64,000 nucleotides of DNA from Mycobacterium asiaticum (GTDB taxonomy: Bacteria; Actinomycetota; Actinomycetes; Mycobacteriales; Mycobacteriaceae), in contig NZ_LZLS01000065.1 of assembly GCF_001673365.1 (NCBI RefSeq), positions 1-64,000 on the forward strand. Direction: 5' to 3'. Below are positions 39,501-49,890 of the stretch, one piece after another. The position numbers and the translations under genes were made by a program. The stretch's first letter is position 1. Every line of letters starts with the position of its first letter. The notes below the pieces were generated by a model. It had not been told where the DNA came from, ran no database searches, and saw only the letters and a list, made by a program, of their open reading frames with translations.

Positions 39501-41694
39501 CCAGCTCCCACAGCTCCGCTGCCGAATCGACGCCGCCGGGGAACCGGCACGCCATACCCACCACCGCGACCGGCTCGTCTACCGCCTCGCGCGTAATCAC
39601 CTGCGGAGCCACCGCAGCCGACCCGCCTAGCAACTGTCCGAGGTGGGTGCTCAGCTCGGCCGGGGTCGGATAGTCGAAGGCCAGGGTGGGTGGCAGATCC
39701 AGCTCCGTCACGGTCTTTAGCCGGTCGAGCAACTCGGTAGCTTTGACCGAGTCAAATCCTAAGTCTTGAAACGCGGACTCGGGGTCGATGTCGTCAGGGC
39801 TGGGTCGACCCAACACCGTGGCCACCTGCTCGCACACCATCCCCACCAGCAGGTCTTGTTGTTGCTGGCGAAGCGCGCGCAGCCGCTGGGCTAGCCCTGT
39901 CTCAGTCCCGGTGTGCTCCTTGGCTTCCTGCGCCGCACTGGGCTTCGGCCGACGGGTAAAGCCGTCGATGCGGGTGAACTCGTCGCGCTGGTACCGCTGC
40001 AGGCACTCGCGTCGTCTGACCTTGCCGCTGGTGGTGAGCGGGATCGAATGCTGCGCCACCAGAACGAGATCCGCGACGCTGAGGCCGTGCGCCTTCGATA
40101 TCGATGAGGTGAGTTCGCGTTTGACGGCGGTAATCTGTTGCGCAGCAGCCTCTTCGGAGTCGGCACGTACCTTGAGCTCGACGATGGTGACCAGCTTCTC
40201 AACGCCGTCGGAGCCGGGAACCGCGATCGCCACGCAACGGCCCGCCGTGGTCTGCTGGATCGTTGCCTCGATGTCGTCCGGAGAGTGGTTGCGCCCGTAG
40301 ACAATCAGCAGATCTTTGATGCGGCCGATGATGAACATCTCGTCGTCGAAGAGGAAGCCGAGGTCACCGGTTCTCAGCCACGGCCCCTCGGGGGTGTCGG
40401 GCGAGGGATCGACCACGGTGGCCCCGAAGGTGCGTTCGGATTCCTCGGGCTTCTGCCAGTAGCCGGTAGAGACATTGTCGCCCAGGGTCCAGATCTCTCC
40501 GACCGTGCCCTGCGGGCACTCGATGCGGGTCTCGGGGTCGACAATGCGGACAAGTGGCGACCGCGGTTTGCCGTAACTGACCAGCGGTGTTCCCTCGCCG
40601 GGCGCACACTGCTTGGCGTTGCCGGCGGTCAGTTCGTCGGTTTCGAAGTACACCACCGCTGGTGGCTCGGCAGCTTCGCGGGTCGTGACGTACACGGTGG
40701 CTTCCGCCAGCCCGTAGGAGGGTCGCAGCGCCTTGGGTGGAAGGTTGAAGGGCGCGAATCGCTTGGCAAAGCGCTTGAGGGTGGCGGGTTGTACGCGTTC
40801 GGCGCCATTGAGGATGTGGCGCACATGCCCGAGGTCAAGCCCGGCTAGGTCGTCGTCGGTTGTTTTGGCTGCCGCCAGTTCGAAGGCGATGTTCGGCCCT
40901 GCCGTAAACGGATTACTTGCGGTGGCCAGCAACTGCATCCACCGCGCCGGCCGCTGCAGGAAGAACGGCGGGCTGGTGAGCACGGCGGGAATTCCGGCCG
41001 CGACCGGAAGACCAATTCCCACAATCAAACCCATGTCGTGGAAGAAGGGCAGCCACGAGACGATCGTGCTGTCCGGCGGCGCAACTCCCCCTTCCTCGTG
41101 GTAATAAGCGGACATGATCTGGTCGATATTGACCAACATGTTTTTGTGCGTGAGCTCGACTCCGGCCGGGGTGCGGGTAGAACCGGAGGTGTATTGCAGA
41201 TACGCAATTTCCGGCCAGTCATCCGGCTGCTCAACGGGCGGAGGCTCGGCATCCAGATCCAGCAAATCCAGCTCGATCATTGCCGGCGCCGGACCGCCGG
41301 GCTCAATGCACTCGGCGACCGCGCTGGCCACCGACGATGTGGTGAGAATGGCAGTCGGCGACGCGTCTTGCAGGACTGCGCTGGCTCGCTCGTCAGTGGC
41401 ACCGCCCTGCGGAGCCGACAGCGGAACGGCGATCTGACCTGCTTCCAGGGCGCCCAGGAACGCGACGATGTAGTGGAGTCCTTGGGGCGCAAGCACCACA
41501 GCGCGGTCACCGGCAGACCCGTGAGCCCGTAGTTCCCGTGCCACGTTCAGCGTCCGCCGATACACCTGCGACCACGTCAGGCTTTCGGAAACGCCCGCCG
41601 GGTCCTGCTGGTAGTCAATGAAGGTGAATGCTGTTTCATTGGGCCGCAGACGGGCATGTCTACGCAGCACAGCAGGGATAAAAGGCTCAAGCAC
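33586..41694 (-). CDS. Polyketide synthase, FAAL-ACP-KS-AT-KR-ACP-acyltransferase
   Basis: A 2702-residue one-module lipid synthase. FAAL (about 1-590) has [15 protein letters not shown] and would adenylate a fatty acid. ACP1 (about 610-690) has GFDSVKA. The KS (about 710-1130) has [15 protein letters not shown] and NIGHTQAA, so Cys-His-His are present. The AT (about 1240-1560) has GHSQGE and YASH, the latter pointing to methylmalonyl-CoA. There is no DH or ER. The KR (about 1640-2080) has TGATGRLG and a Tyr/Asn pair in AYAAAN. ACP2 (about 2150-2240) has GIDSLTA. The C-terminal 450 residues carry SHAVVDAM, an HxxxD acyltransferase of the PapA/condensation type. Predicted product: a 2-methyl-3-hydroxyacyl chain esterified to an alcohol or amine. 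GTG start 41694. Confidence 0.9.
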   Translation of the reverse strand: MLEPFIPAVLRRHARLRPNETAFTFIDYQQDPAGVSESLTWSQVYRRTLNVARELRAHGSAGDRAVVLAPQGLHYIVAFLGALEAGQIAVPLSAPQGGATDERASAVLQDASPTAILTTSSVASAVAECIEPGGPAPAMIELDLLDLDAEPPPVEQPDDWPEIAYLQYTSGSTRTPAGVELTHKNMLVNIDQIMSAYYHEEGGVAPPDSTIVSWLPFFHDMGLIVGIGLPVAAGIPAVLTSPPFFLQRPARWMQLLATASNPFTAGPNIAFELAAAKTTDDDLAGLDLGHVRHILNGAERVQPATLKRFAKRFAPFNLPPKALRPSYGLAEATVYVTTREAAEPPAVVYFETDELTAGNAKQCAPGEGTPLVSYGKPRSPLVRIVDPETRIECPQGTVGEIWTLGDNVSTGYWQKPEESERTFGATVVDPSPDTPEGPWLRTGDLGFLFDDEMFIIGRIKDLLIVYGRNHSPDDIEATIQQTTAGRCVAIAVPGSDGVEKLVTIVELKVRADSEEAAAQQITAVKRELTSSISKAHGLSVADLVLVAQHSIPLTTSGKVRRRECLQRYQRDEFTRIDGFTRRPKPSAAQEAKEHTGTETGLAQRLRALRQQQQDLLVGMVCEQVATVLGRPSPDDIDPESAFQDLGFDSVKATELLDRLKTVTELDLPPTLAFDYPTPAELSTHLGQLLGGSAAVAPQVITREAVDEPVAVVGMACRFPGGVDSAAELWELVASGTDAMSGFPTDRGWDLAELFDPDPDAVGKTYARAGGFLAGAAGFDAEFFGISPREAQTMDPQQRVLLEVCWEALETARIDPATLLRSQTGVFVGAWSQPYGAGAGDSVEGYAMTGLSTSVASGRVAYALGLQGPAITVDTACSSSLVATHLACQSLRNGESNLALAGGVTVMTTPMVFTEFARQRGLAADGRCKAFSANADGTGWGEGAAVLVLERLSDAQRNNHPVLAVIPGSAINQDGASNGLTAPNGPAQQSVIRQAGANAGIGLDEVDVVEAHGTGTTLGDPIEAGALLATYGASRDPDNPLYLGSIKSNIGHTQAAAGAAGLIKMIGALNHDLLPPTLHADQPSPHIDWSAGGVRLLTEAAPWPAADRPRTAAVSSFGISGTNAHVIVQQAPPSLQEAPQELLEHAAPSPLLLWPISARSPKALAAQAHRLREYLRDRPEVGLADVAYSLATTRTPHPYRATITSYLGSEDPRQDLLEGLDALTADLPHPRLTRHHSLGHQLPAETVFVFPGQGAQYAGMCMELYQHHRVFARSLDECDEALRPYTGWSVRDVLRQDPAAPSLDRVDVVQPVLFAIMVSLADLLASYGIIPDAVIGHSQGEIAAAYVAGALSLNDAAKVAALRSQAITVLSGSGGMASIVLPAEEVRPRLQRWDGAVSIAAINGPSHTIVSGEPAALDQLTEECERDNIQIRRIAVDYASHCAQVEQLGDRLREQLAGLTAQASRIPLYSTVDSALSGHPLDTTEMGADYWYRNLREPVRFYDNIAALLGKREHVFVELSPHPVLAAAISDTLVGTADGAGSAVITTLHRDRADLDTVGTTLAHLHNHGKSPSWQALYPDAHAVGLPTYAFQHQRYWTAPTAATAVSGPAEGALWKAVDDEAIDTFAQVLGLSDTADPASLSAVVRALRQWRGDLGARSAANQLRYRVTWQTVTPNTSPLTRRRWLVLAFPEQADDAWITGLSARYADAVEVLTVDPNDVGRESLSALLKTATTRAHCDGIVSFLATDERRHPQFPGTSIGLISTLVLAQAHCDSGLGIPLWVITEGAVSVSSDDRPASPAQSAAWGLGQSVCLEHPDQWGGLVDLPATAAPRDIEQLYAILSCAQSEDQLAIRQQSVSARRLVEAPLSAERLERAGKWNPTGAALVTGATGRLGKHIVGWLADAGANPIVLLSRNAAEHPQTAELRQELQSRGVAVAAISVDVSDRSALATALDDIRSAHGPVRTVVHAAAAIGWNAVSDTTVEELADSYAAKAVGADNLVELLEGDPPETFILFSSGAATWGGAQQGAYAAANAHIEALAGRLRSTGCTAVAPAFGLWADEASNMPREVLDIFQRIGLHPIPPTVALTGLQQAIEADDTFITLADVSWDKFVPAFTVRRAHPLLTELASRLDAGEATGPGSDTTESGLRDKLAGQTAAQRLETLTALVANATATVLAHRDPDALDTEQAFKDLGIDSLTALELRNTLGAQTGLTLPATLVFEHPTPTSLAGHLAELLAATAPAVPAVQIATAADEPVDNLLAYLDQAAFLATRAVHGALIQVTWIYDRGADLDGLRRFHQNLGSGMFGRTVERSPLPFARDRWVLSPRSQDMDIAATPRPRDEVSAWADERGRLPIDPEWGPGWHLGVLPLDDGGTAVSLVVSHAVVDAMAFGQAIADAAEGRTHTLRYPPAGSRTRRRALREDFRQSVKELPDVGRALAAVARRARRDRKELTTTMRAAPRSPKALSDDQTIEMPALTAFVDLAEWDALAKTLGASSHSLVAGVACRLAVRVGRVNDDGAVTLRLVANLRTSGDIRGNAITAVDISVDPTPAATDLREMHHKITQTILEAMDNSDNEWLAPLPLTPLTPKRVVRRLSGVAAGGATLPVTVSNIGDLPAAVNRPDGTDADHAHMRPFEPGMKKSTLEGMGGQLLLVSGRARGKIFIRISAYLLDRTNTKDELRETILSTFAEFGLTPEIDW

Positions 41695-41877
41695 GGCTCG
41701 ACATTACCGCGACGGCTACACCGGCGTGCCCAAAGCCGGATCTGAATTCTGACCGCTCACGGCGTCGCCAGGTCGCCCCTCGCAAAGGGTCGCTGCGACC
41801 CATCACGCGCCATCTGCCCAGCTCACGGGGTGGGGCGGCACCGAACCCGCCAAGGTTAGGTGCCGCCCTGCCGACTC

Positions 41878-43917
41878 CTAGATGAACGGGTTGAGGACCG
41901 GCGGGATGATCTGGTTGCCGGTCACGCCGGTCAACCGGACAAACATCTGAGCGGGGATATTCAGCGTCTGGTAGACGCCGGCGCCGAGCCATGACACCGG
42001 TAGCTTCAGAAGGTCGGGCACCGAATTGACGATGCCCTGTATCGGGTCGAAGACCAGGTAGGGAATCGTCGCTGCGACGGTGCGCGAGTCCAGAATCAAG
42101 TTGGTCGGCACATCGGGATATCCCTGGGCAGCGAAATCGGCGCTGAGCACGTTGTACAGGTTGGTGTCTAGAGCTGGGGGCATGGGGGGCGGGACAATCG
42201 CAGGATTTACGTAGGTCCCGTTGAAGCTGGCGTCCGTCAGGGGTGCGCCCTCCATATATGACGGCGGCGCGATGTTGAACGTGTCCATGATGGTTGGCGT
42301 GGTACTGACGATTTGCCAGGAGTTGTTGATCCACCCGTCGTGAATGTCGTTGCCCGCCTGGTCCCACATCAGGAATGTCGCTGTCTCCAAGGGAGATTGG
42401 AAGCCGTGACCGCGGCCGAACTGGTTGGGATCTATGTGCCCGTGGTCGGTAACCATCAGCACGTTCCATTCCTCGCCGTGGGCCAATTCCCAGTCGCTGA
42501 CTGCTCCTAGCACGCCAGTACCTGTCCCCGGAGTGCCAGTGCCGTAGTGACCGAGATTGGCGTCCATATTCCGAAGGGCCGCGGCGTACTCCGGCGAGGC
42601 GCCGCCGTATTGATGCCCCATTTCGTCGACGCCTACGAAGTAGGAAAAGATCAGATTGCCCTTGTTCGACGGGGCGTTCGTGATCGCGGTTTGAGTAGCT
42701 GAGCCGACCTGGTTCTGCGACGTTACCCAGTACGGGTCAGTTGCCGCGTTGTGCCCGACGAAGATGATGTTGTCCGCGGGGTGGGAGCCGGCCCCGGCGA
42801 TGTCGGTTATGACGGGCCAGTTGCCGATGACCGTGGTGTTGATGTCATTTCCATAGGTGCCTTCGAGTTGATTGAACACCGTCGGCCAGTTGTCGTATGT
42901 CCACCCGGTGAAGACGTTGTTGGTCACGCCGGCGGTCTCGCTCCACACACCGGTCTGAATGGTCGTCCACGACGGGTTGGAAATGCTGGTGTGCCCGATG
43001 ATCGTCGACGCGGAGGTGGTGCTTTCCAGCATGAAGGCGTGGAAGTTCGGGGTGCCAGCGGGGTCGGCCAGGATTCTGCTGAGGTTCGTGCCGTCCGTGC
43101 CGATCAACAGGAAATTCGCGTCCGGTGTGGCCATGGCGAACGCGGCGGCCTCTTCAGCAGTCGCGAACATCACCGGTGAGGTTTGCCCAGCTTGGCCGGT
43201 CGCGCCCGGGGTGCCGAAGAACAACGATCCGCTGCCGCCGAGTCCGCCGGGCCCGCCGGGGATGACTCCGCCGCCAGACGGGGTGCCGTCAAATATGATG
43301 CCGCCGAGACCTCCGGTGCCGCCGGCCCCGCCGTTGCCGTAGAACAAGCCGCCCGTGCCGCCGACACCGCCGGCCCCGCCGCGCAGACCACCGGTGCCAC
43401 CGATCCCACCGTTGCCGAAGAACCCGGCGTTGCCGCCGCGGCCTCCGGCCTGGCCCGGCGTACCCGACCCGCCCCTGCCGCCGTTGCCCCACAGGATCCC
43501 GCCGTCGCCACCGGCTTGCCCGGTGCCGTTCACTCCGTCGAACCCGTCGCCGATCAACGGCCGTCCCAGCAGGAAGTTTGTGGGCGCGTTGATCGCACCC
43601 AGAACACCGTCAACGACGGGTTGCAGCGGTCCGGCGTTGATCGCTTCGGCGGTCGCATACGCCGCGCTGGCGTTACCCAGCGCGTGAAGGAATTGCTCAT
43701 AGGACGCCGCTACCCGGATGCTGGCCGCCTCGTATGCCTCGGCGTGGCCGGAGAACAGCGTGGCAATCGCCACCGATACTTCGTCACTGGCAGCGGCGAC
43801 CAGAGTGCTGGTCCGGGCCAGCGCCGCAAGGTTCGCGGACCTGATCGAGGAGCGGATGCCGGCCGCGTCTGCCGCTGCTTTGATCAACAGGTCCGGCGTT
43901 GCGATTACGTACGACAT
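41878..43917 (-). CDS. PE-PGRS protein with C-terminal type I phosphodiesterase domain
   Basis: A 679-residue protein. A PE domain (residues 1-95, [19 protein letters not shown] onward) directs type VII export, then a short Gly-rich PGRS tract (about 115-245) with GGxGG repeats. The rest is an alkaline-phosphatase-superfamily fold: [14 protein letters not shown] (metal Asp), [13 protein letters not shown] (Thr/Ser nucleophile region), [10 protein letters not shown] (Asp and His), VTDHGH (Asp-His) and GHGF. It should hydrolyse a phosphodiester or pyrophosphate outside the cell; the substrate is unknown. ATG 43917 follows GAGGGAGA. It lies 180 bases upstream of the PKS in the same direction. 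Confidence 0.9.
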   Translation of the reverse strand: MSYVIATPDLLIKAAADAAGIRSSIRSANLAALARTSTLVAAASDEVSVAIATLFSGHAEAYEAASIRVAASYEQFLHALGNASAAYATAEAINAGPLQPVVDGVLGAINAPTNFLLGRPLIGDGFDGVNGTGQAGGDGGILWGNGGRGGSGTPGQAGGRGGNAGFFGNGGIGGTGGLRGGAGGVGGTGGLFYGNGGAGGTGGLGGIIFDGTPSGGGVIPGGPGGLGGSGSLFFGTPGATGQAGQTSPVMFATAEEAAAFAMATPDANFLLIGTDGTNLSRILADPAGTPNFHAFMLESTTSASTIIGHTSISNPSWTTIQTGVWSETAGVTNNVFTGWTYDNWPTVFNQLEGTYGNDINTTVIGNWPVITDIAGAGSHPADNIIFVGHNAATDPYWVTSQNQVGSATQTAITNAPSNKGNLIFSYFVGVDEMGHQYGGASPEYAAALRNMDANLGHYGTGTPGTGTGVLGAVSDWELAHGEEWNVLMVTDHGHIDPNQFGRGHGFQSPLETATFLMWDQAGNDIHDGWINNSWQIVSTTPTIMDTFNIAPPSYMEGAPLTDASFNGTYVNPAIVPPPMPPALDTNLYNVLSADFAAQGYPDVPTNLILDSRTVAATIPYLVFDPIQGIVNSVPDLLKLPVSWLGAGVYQTLNIPAQMFVRLTGVTGNQIIPPVLNPFI

Positions 43918-44141
43918 CGTTGTCTCCCTCACCCGGAAAGTTCTTGATCCTGGGAATGTTTGCACGATTCGGCGCCGTTTTCGAGCAAATCAACAAGGTG
44001 GGTCTCGCGGCCCCGCGAACGAGCGGTGCGTGCGAGCGTCACCCGAGCCCCACCGTGCACACGAGCCCCGCAGAGAAAGTTCAAAGGGCTGTCATAACTT
44101 CATCTTCGGTGCCCGGCGACACAACCTCGCGGGAGCGCGTG

Positions 44142-45152
44142 TCAGGGTGACAGGAAGAGCCGGATGGGATCTCCGTCCTTGGCCTCGAGTTGGCGTACCG
44201 CCTCCTGGGCTTGTTCCAGCGGCAGGACGGCAGAGACGGATTGGCTCAGATCAAGACGGCCCCACTGCAGCAACCGGACGATCTGCTCGACGTGTGGTGG
44301 CTGATATCCGTAGTGCCCGAGTATTCGTTGCTGATGCGCCACCAGGGCAACACTGTTCTGGACGGTCAGTGGTCGCCCGCTGAGGCCGATAATCGTCAGG
44401 CGCCCAGCGGGATTGAGAAGTGGGAGGATCTGTTCGTCGATGCCCGGAAACCCCGCGAAGTTGAACGCGGCGTCAAGTCCACGTCCACCGTTGATCTCAC
44501 GCAGCGCCTCGGCAAAGCCCGGGTCGGTCGGGTCGAGGGCCGCGTCGGCACCGCGCAGGACCGCATTCTGCCGCGGTCCAGGCAAGGGGTCGACCGCGAT
44601 GATCGGTGCGGCCCCGATCATCTTCAACAGTTGAACGGCGTGTACGCCGAGGCCACCTATACCCCACACCCCCACGGCCTCACCGGCTTGGACATCCGCG
44701 GTGTGGCAGATGGCAGCCCACGGAGTCGACACAGCGTCGGGGACAATGCACGCTTGCTCAAATGGCAGCGACTCCGGAATCGCCACGAGGACTTCCTGCG
44801 GCACGACGACGTATTCCGCCCACCCACCGTCATAGTCGACACCCATCGTGTCGACGCCCCATGGCTTTGCGATGAGCGCCTGCAACGCGACCCGGTCGCC
44901 CTCGGTCCATCCGACAACTCCGGAGCCCAGGACGTCGATCGTCCCCGCAACCTCATGACCCAGAGTGCGTTCGGCGTCGGCGTTGCGCAGCGGAGCGACC
45001 AGTCCATCGATCAGGTGGACATCCGATAGACAGACTCCGGCCGCCCGCACGTTGACTCGAACGTGGCCCGGACCGGCACTGGGTATCGGAACCTCCTTCA
45101 CCCGAAATTCTTTGGTGCCGAAGTCGATTCGTCCTGCCTTCATCGTGCCCAT
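44142..45152 (-). CDS. Zinc-type alcohol dehydrogenase lacking the structural zinc site
   Basis: A 336-residue medium-chain dehydrogenase. GVCLSDVHLIDG and GHEVAG hold catalytic zinc ligands; VWGIGGLGVHAVQL (about residues 165-180) is the NAD-binding Rossmann motif and VDPLPGPR has the NAD-selecting Asp. The four-Cys structural zinc lobe found in most family members is missing. ATG 45152 has a GAGGA site. It is divergent from a TetR gene, with TGACA-CTA-TGTCA about 100 bases before its start. It probably oxidises an alcohol made by the ketone pathway downstream. Confidence 0.88.
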   Translation of the reverse strand: MGTMKAGRIDFGTKEFRVKEVPIPSAGPGHVRVNVRAAGVCLSDVHLIDGLVAPLRNADAERTLGHEVAGTIDVLGSGVVGWTEGDRVALQALIAKPWGVDTMGVDYDGGWAEYVVVPQEVLVAIPESLPFEQACIVPDAVSTPWAAICHTADVQAGEAVGVWGIGGLGVHAVQLLKMIGAAPIIAVDPLPGPRQNAVLRGADAALDPTDPGFAEALREINGGRGLDAAFNFAGFPGIDEQILPLLNPAGRLTIIGLSGRPLTVQNSVALVAHQQRILGHYGYQPPHVEQIVRLLQWGRLDLSQSVSAVLPLEQAQEAVRQLEAKDGDPIRLFLSP

Positions 45153-45254
45153 GCGTAGTCCTCGCACTTGATCGGAAGAGATTCCACCCAGCCTCTCAGC
45201 TGCGAACTGCGCCGGCTGGGACCGCAGCCCTCCCCCATGATCATAGCAATAAAA

Positions 45255-45267
45255 TGACACTATGTCA
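45255..45267. promoter_or_regulatory. TGACA-N3-TGTCA operator candidate
   Basis: A perfect inverted repeat, TGACA-CTA-TGTCA, lies in the 232-base gap between the divergent alcohol dehydrogenase and TetR genes. The same TGACA-N3-TGTCA arrangement recurs at 49913-49925 before the monooxygenase, so both promoters are probably under the TetR protein encoded between them. Confidence 0.7.
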
Positions 45268-45384
45268 ATAATTAATGACAGGTCGTATAGTATGAAGACA
45301 CCCGGCCGGCTTCACTCGCTTGGTGACTCGGCTCGGAGCCTGAAACCGGGACCCGCGGCACTCGAACGTTAAGGTAAAAGTCTT

Positions 45385-46086
45385 ATGCCGAAATCAGCGT
45401 CCAAAGCGGGTGGTGACGACGCCGTCGTGCTTGGCGACCGACGACTGCCGAGCAAGGGCGAGCGCCAACGACGTGCCATCCTCGACTGCCTGCCCAAGTT
45501 GCTGGTGACTCGACCTGTTGGCGAACTCACCGTCGGCGAGATTGCCGACGCGGCCGGAGTTCAACGCTCGGGCTTCTACTTCTACTTCGAGTCGAAGTAC
45601 GCGGCGCTGGCCGTCATCACCTCCGAAATCTGGTCGGAGCTCATGGACCGGGCGCAGGTATTCACCCGCTCCGGTGACGAGTCCGTGGCCGACTTCACCG
45701 CAAGATGCGCGGACATCGCCCTCGACTTGTGGCATGAGCATGAAGGCGTCCTGATGGCTTCAGTGGAAGCGATCCCACTCGACGAGCAACTGGCGGCGCT
45801 CTGGCAGGAATGGATCCTGCGGCTGAGCGCGCTCATCACCGAGCAAGTGCTGACGGATCAGAAGCGAGGCTTGGCACATCCCGCGTCATCCGACGTGCCG
45901 GCGCTCATCTCGACGTTATTGGAAATGACCATGCACGTCTTCTATCTCGATCGACTGCGGCGACATAAGCGGACCCAGACGCGTAAGACACGTGAGATGG
46001 TGCTGTCGATCTGGCTCGCTTCGATCACGGGTGACCCGACTGCGGCGGCGGACAAACCAGCCAGGTCCTCGTCGCGCCGCCGCTGA
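45385..46086 (+). CDS. TetR family regulator of the ketone-catabolism locus
   Basis: A 233-residue TetR regulator. The HTH (about residues 30-75) reads VGELTVGEIADAAGVQRSGFYFYFESK, with FYFYFESK like that of the TetR gene at 5906 (EthR-type). A large alpha-helical ligand domain follows. It lies inside the locus with dehydrogenase genes on both sides. EthR-like regulators often control Baeyer-Villiger monooxygenases, which fits. Its C-terminus converges on the second dehydrogenase with a 19-base gap. Confidence 0.9.
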   Translation: MPKSASKAGGDDAVVLGDRRLPSKGERQRRAILDCLPKLLVTRPVGELTVGEIADAAGVQRSGFYFYFESKYAALAVITSEIWSELMDRAQVFTRSGDESVADFTARCADIALDLWHEHEGVLMASVEAIPLDEQLAALWQEWILRLSALITEQVLTDQKRGLAHPASSDVPALISTLLEMTMHVFYLDRLRRHKRTQTRKTREMVLSIWLASITGDPTAAADKPARSSSRRR

Positions 46087-46105
46087 GGCTTTACCCGGGT
46101 CGTCA

Positions 46106-47212
46106 TCAGAATCTGATGAGACCGCGCAGATTTTCACCGTTCTTCAAGTCTTCGTAGCCTTGGTTGATGTCTTCCAGCGCATACTCACGCGTGACGAGTT
46201 CATCGAGCTTGAGTCGCCCGGACTGATAGAGATCGAGCATCCGGAAAATGTCTTCGCGCGGGTTGGACGAGCCGAAAAGGCAACCCCGGACCTGCTTCTC
46301 GTACAGCGTCAGGTCGAACAACGACATGTCTACAGTCGTGTCGGTCGGGTGTGGGATCGCGGTCATGATCACCCTCCCCCGCTTACCGACCAAACTCAGC
46401 CCCTGGCCGACGTAAGCCCCTTCAGCGCTGTCGGTGGTCACCACGCACACCTGCGCCATCCGGCCGCGAGTCAGTTCGGTGACCATGCGGTGGGCTTCCC
46501 CGACATCGGCGGCAGTGTGTGTGGCGCCGAATTCCGTTGAACGCGCGCGTTTATAGGCCACCGGGTCGAGCGCCACGATGTGCCGTGCCCCGGCGATGCG
46601 GGCGCCCTGGATGGCATTCATGCCGAGGCCGCCGGCACCCATGACCACGACCGTGTCGCCGTCGCACACCTCACCGGTACGCACCGCAGCACCATAGCCA
46701 GTGGTGACGCCGCAACCCACCAGAGCCGCCTTGTCGAGGGCAATGTCCCTGTCCACCTTGACTACTGAGGCGATCGGCACGACGGTGTACTCAGAGAACG
46801 TGCCCAGCACGCACATCTGGCCAAGGCCCTGGCCGCGGGCATGGAATCTGTGTGTGCCGTCGAGTTGCGGGCCGAGCACGATCGCCGCACCCAACTCGCA
46901 CAAGTTGCTCATCCCTCGCGCACACTCCCGACACCGTCCGCATGCCGGAATGAAGCTCAGCACAACGTGATCACCGACCTCGACCTCGGCAACTCCCGGA
47001 CCGACCTCAACCACCACGCCGGCGCCTTCGTGTCCACCCACCGCCGGCAGTTGCATTGGCATGTCACCGGTCACGAGGTGATCGTCGGAATGACATAGGC
47101 CGCTGGCCGTCAGTTTTACCAGGACCTCACGTTCCCTTGGCCCATCGAGGTCTACCTCCTCGACTTCCCACTTCTGGTTAAGTCCCCACAGCACAGCTGC
47201 TTTAGTCTTCAT
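46106..47212 (-). CDS. NDMA-dependent-type zinc alcohol dehydrogenase
   Basis: A 368-residue MDR enzyme. SGLCHSDDHLVTGD, GHEGAGVVVEVG and the four-Cys structural lobe (PACGRCRECARGMSNLCELG) are complete, followed by GAGGLGMNAIQGARIAGA. The sequence type matches the actinobacterial N,N-dimethyl-4-nitrosoaniline-dependent dehydrogenases, which hold NAD tightly and pass electrons to a mycofactocin-type carrier. It starts at ATG 47212 with its A overlapping the hydrolase stop, so it is the last gene of a monooxygenase-hydrolase-dehydrogenase operon. Confidence 0.9.
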   Translation of the reverse strand: MKTKAAVLWGLNQKWEVEEVDLDGPREREVLVKLTASGLCHSDDHLVTGDMPMQLPAVGGHEGAGVVVEVGPGVAEVEVGDHVVLSFIPACGRCRECARGMSNLCELGAAIVLGPQLDGTHRFHARGQGLGQMCVLGTFSEYTVVPIASVVKVDRDIALDKAALVGCGVTTGYGAAVRTGEVCDGDTVVVMGAGGLGMNAIQGARIAGARHIVALDPVAYKRARSTEFGATHTAADVGEAHRMVTELTRGRMAQVCVVTTDSAEGAYVGQGLSLVGKRGRVIMTAIPHPTDTTVDMSLFDLTLYEKQVRGCLFGSSNPREDIFRMLDLYQSGRLKLDELVTREYALEDINQGYEDLKNGENLRGLIRF

Positions 47213-48018
47213 CAGCGTTCCTCTCGTCGTGGACGGCCTGCCGCTACGGCGTCCACGGCGTTGGTCACTTCCAGCACCGTTTTCGCCACCAGGTGTGGGT
47301 CGTCGTACATGGGTACGTGTCCGACGTCGGGCAGTGTGGTGAACTCAGCATTCGGGACCAAGTCCGAAAACCGTAGGCCGTAAGGGTCATACGGGATCAG
47401 GGCGTCGCGTTCCGACCAAACGATGTGCACCGGGCATTCGACGGCGCCCAACTGGTGCTGGGTTCCCACGACATCATCGACGAGATCGAAGTAGACCTCA
47501 CAGCGCAGGTTGTCAGATACGAAGGCGCCGGCTTCGGCGGGTGCCATCGTATCGGTGTTCGCTACCGCCGCGCCCAGGGCCACCCGCCGCACCAGCGCCG
47601 ACCGAAGGACTTGCGGCGCAACCGGACCCAACACGGTGAACAGCCGGCGCGCCATCACCAGTTTCAGTTTGACCATTCGAACGTGTCTGCCCGGGTTCCA
47701 CCCGAGCGCCGGTGACAGCGCCACCACGGACAATGCGCGCCCGCGCGTTGCCATCTCAAGCGCCAGCCAACCGCCCAGTGAATTGCCGACCAGGTGCGCC
47801 TTTTCGATACCGCGATCGTCGAGATCACGTTCCAGATGATCGGCCAACGTTGCGACAGTGGCTGTTTCGTTGTCAGCCAGCGACGGTCCGTCGGCGTGCC
47901 CGGCCAGCGACACCACGTGGACGTCGTGGTGTTCCGTCAGCATCGGCAGAACCGGCTGCCAGTGCCGCCGACTGCCACTGAAGCCGTGGATGCACACCAT
48001 CGGGGATCGGGTGGTCAT
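47212..48018 (-). CDS. Alpha/beta hydrolase (putative ester hydrolase)
   Basis: A 268-residue hydrolase. CIHGFSGSRRHWQP is the oxyanion loop, GNSLGGWLALEMA contains the nucleophile Ser (about residue 95), WSERDALIPYDP carries the acid Asp, and PDVGHVPMYDDP the catalytic His. It should cleave the ester or lactone produced by the monooxygenase encoded immediately upstream. ATG 48018 is chosen; GTG 48027 overlaps the monooxygenase stop (GTGA) and is equally possible. Confidence 0.9.
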   Translation of the reverse strand: MTTRSPMVCIHGFSGSRRHWQPVLPMLTEHHDVHVVSLAGHADGPSLADNETATVATLADHLERDLDDRGIEKAHLVGNSLGGWLALEMATRGRALSVVALSPALGWNPGRHVRMVKLKLVMARRLFTVLGPVAPQVLRSALVRRVALGAAVANTDTMAPAEAGAFVSDNLRCEVYFDLVDDVVGTQHQLGAVECPVHIVWSERDALIPYDPYGLRFSDLVPNAEFTTLPDVGHVPMYDDPHLVAKTVLEVTNAVDAVAAGRPRREER

Positions 48019-48023
48019 CTCAC

Positions 48024-49859
48024 TCACCCCTGCAGCTCTAGTTCGGCTGAGCTCAGCTGCAGGCCTTCGAAGGCGCCAGCCTCCCACCACTTTTCGATCA
48101 TCTCCCAGTACTCGATTTCGCTGCGCTGGTAGACGTCACCGAAGAAGCCGTGCTGCAGATCGCCCTGGCCGCTGTAGTAGCCCGGGGTGCAGGTCGCCAG
48201 ATAGAACAGCCGCGCCAGACCAGATTCACGGGTGCGCTGGACCCACTCCGCTTGGGCGCCGTCCTCGGGTTCGATCCTGGCGATGTCGCGGCTGAGTGCA
48301 TGGCCGATGACCCGAGCGGCGTGCCGCGCCTTGCGGTCGAGCATGTAGGTGAAGTTGACGACGTAGGCGTTCTGACTCAGGCCGAGTTCGACGAAGTTCG
48401 GGAACCCGGCCGAGAAGAATCCGTGCAGTGTCTTGGCGCCGGCGGCGAACTCCTCCCGCATGGACAAGCCGTTGCGGCCGACGATGTCGTAGCCGTACCG
48501 GTCGGCGGTGGAGGAGCCGGTTTCGAAGCCGGTTGCGAAAACGATGCAGTCGACCTCGTAATGCTCGCCGTCGACCACCAATCCGGTCTCGGTGAACTTC
48601 TCGACGCCGTTCGCGGAGGCGATCAGGTGTACCGAGGGGCGGTTGAAGGACTGCAGATATTCGTCGTTGAAAGTCGGGCGTTTACAGATTGCGCCGAACC
48701 ACGGTTTGAGCTTTTCGGCGGTCGCCGGGTTCGCCACGATGCCCTCGATGCGATCGTGCACCGTTCGCATGAGTTGCATATCGGCGACTTCGGCGAGCAC
48801 GACCTGATCGTCCAACGCAAAGGATTCCAGCGGCGCCTCGACCAGGTGGCGGCCGGTGACGGCGGTCAAGATCGTGGTCCAGATGTCGCCGACGAGGTTC
48901 TCGTCCTGCGGATGACCGTTGACCAGCGAGTTGAAGTTGTGGTGGCGACGCTGCTGCCACCCCGGCGTCAGACTGGCTGCCCAGGCCGGGTCGGTCGGCC
49001 TGTTGTCACGCGGACCGACAAGGCTCGGCGTGCGCTGGATGACGAACAACTCGGCGGCGTCCTCGGCCAGGAACGGGACGGCCTGAATCCCCGTGGCGCC
49101 GGTACCGATGATGGCCACCCGCTTGTCGCGGAGATTCGTCATCCCGCCGTGTTGGTCACCGCCGGTGTAGCCGTAGTCCCAGCGGCTGGTGTGGAACATC
49201 GCGCCCTTGAAGTCCGCGATGCCCGGTACCCGCGGGAACTGCGGTTTGTTGAGCGGCCCGTTGGCGCGGACCACGAACCTGGCGGTCAGGACGTCATCGC
49301 GGTCGGTGCGAATCTCCCAGCGCTGCAAGGTATCCGACCACCGCACGGACGTGGCCGAGGTCTGAAACAACGCCGCACGGTAGAGATCGAAGTGCCGGCC
49401 GATGCGCTGCGCATGGCCGAGTATCTCGTCGCCGTCGGCGTAGCGCTGGGTGGGCAGGTAACCCGTCTCTTCCAGCAGCGGCAGATAGATGTAGGACTCG
49501 ACGTCACACTGCACCCCCGGATACCGGTTCCAGTACCAGGTCCCGCCGAAGTCGCCGGCCTGCTCGACGATCCGGAAGTCGGTCACGCCCTGCTGAGTCA
49601 GATACGCACCGGCCAGCAGTCCGCCGAACCCGCCGCCGAGGATGACGACATCGTGCTCGGCCGCGATGGCACCGCGTTCGATCGGCGCGCTGAATTGGTC
49701 GGTGTCATCGATAGCGCGCACGTCGGCGAACCCTTGGAACTGTCCAAAATTGTCCTCGCGCAGCCGTCTCGCCCGCTCTTCGGCGTAACGCTGCCGGATC
49801 GGCGCCGGGTCGAAGTCGACATCGATCTCGGTACCGCAGATCGGCAGAGTGATGGTCAT
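48024..49859 (-). CDS. Baeyer-Villiger flavin monooxygenase
   Basis: A 611-residue class B monooxygenase that inserts oxygen beside a ketone to give an ester or lactone, using FAD, NADPH and O2. Two nucleotide loops are present, GGGFGG (about residues 75-80) for FAD and GTGATG for NADPH. The Baeyer-Villiger fingerprint FxGxxxHxxxW is complete as FKGAMFHTSRW (217-227). ATG 49859 follows GGAAGG. It is first in the operon with hydrolase and dehydrogenase, and two inverted repeats lie upstream. Confidence 0.93.
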   Translation of the reverse strand: MTITLPICGTEIDVDFDPAPIRQRYAEERARRLREDNFGQFQGFADVRAIDDTDQFSAPIERGAIAAEHDVVILGGGFGGLLAGAYLTQQGVTDFRIVEQAGDFGGTWYWNRYPGVQCDVESYIYLPLLEETGYLPTQRYADGDEILGHAQRIGRHFDLYRAALFQTSATSVRWSDTLQRWEIRTDRDDVLTARFVVRANGPLNKPQFPRVPGIADFKGAMFHTSRWDYGYTGGDQHGGMTNLRDKRVAIIGTGATGIQAVPFLAEDAAELFVIQRTPSLVGPRDNRPTDPAWAASLTPGWQQRRHHNFNSLVNGHPQDENLVGDIWTTILTAVTGRHLVEAPLESFALDDQVVLAEVADMQLMRTVHDRIEGIVANPATAEKLKPWFGAICKRPTFNDEYLQSFNRPSVHLIASANGVEKFTETGLVVDGEHYEVDCIVFATGFETGSSTADRYGYDIVGRNGLSMREEFAAGAKTLHGFFSAGFPNFVELGLSQNAYVVNFTYMLDRKARHAARVIGHALSRDIARIEPEDGAQAEWVQRTRESGLARLFYLATCTPGYYSGQGDLQHGFFGDVYQRSEIEYWEMIEKWWEAGAFEGLQLSSAELELQG

Positions 49860-49890
49860 GGCGGTCCTTCCAGGGCTGGCCGGAGCATTT

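Noticed and set aside
34431..41532. Long open frames on the plus strand across the PKS
   Set aside because: They are antisense shadows of a high-GC gene; codon content is Arg/Pro/Ala-rich and unlike any family.
43183..43947. Plus-strand 254-codon frame opposite the PE-PGRS
   Set aside because: Arises from the Gly-rich repeats read in antisense; no start signal or homology.
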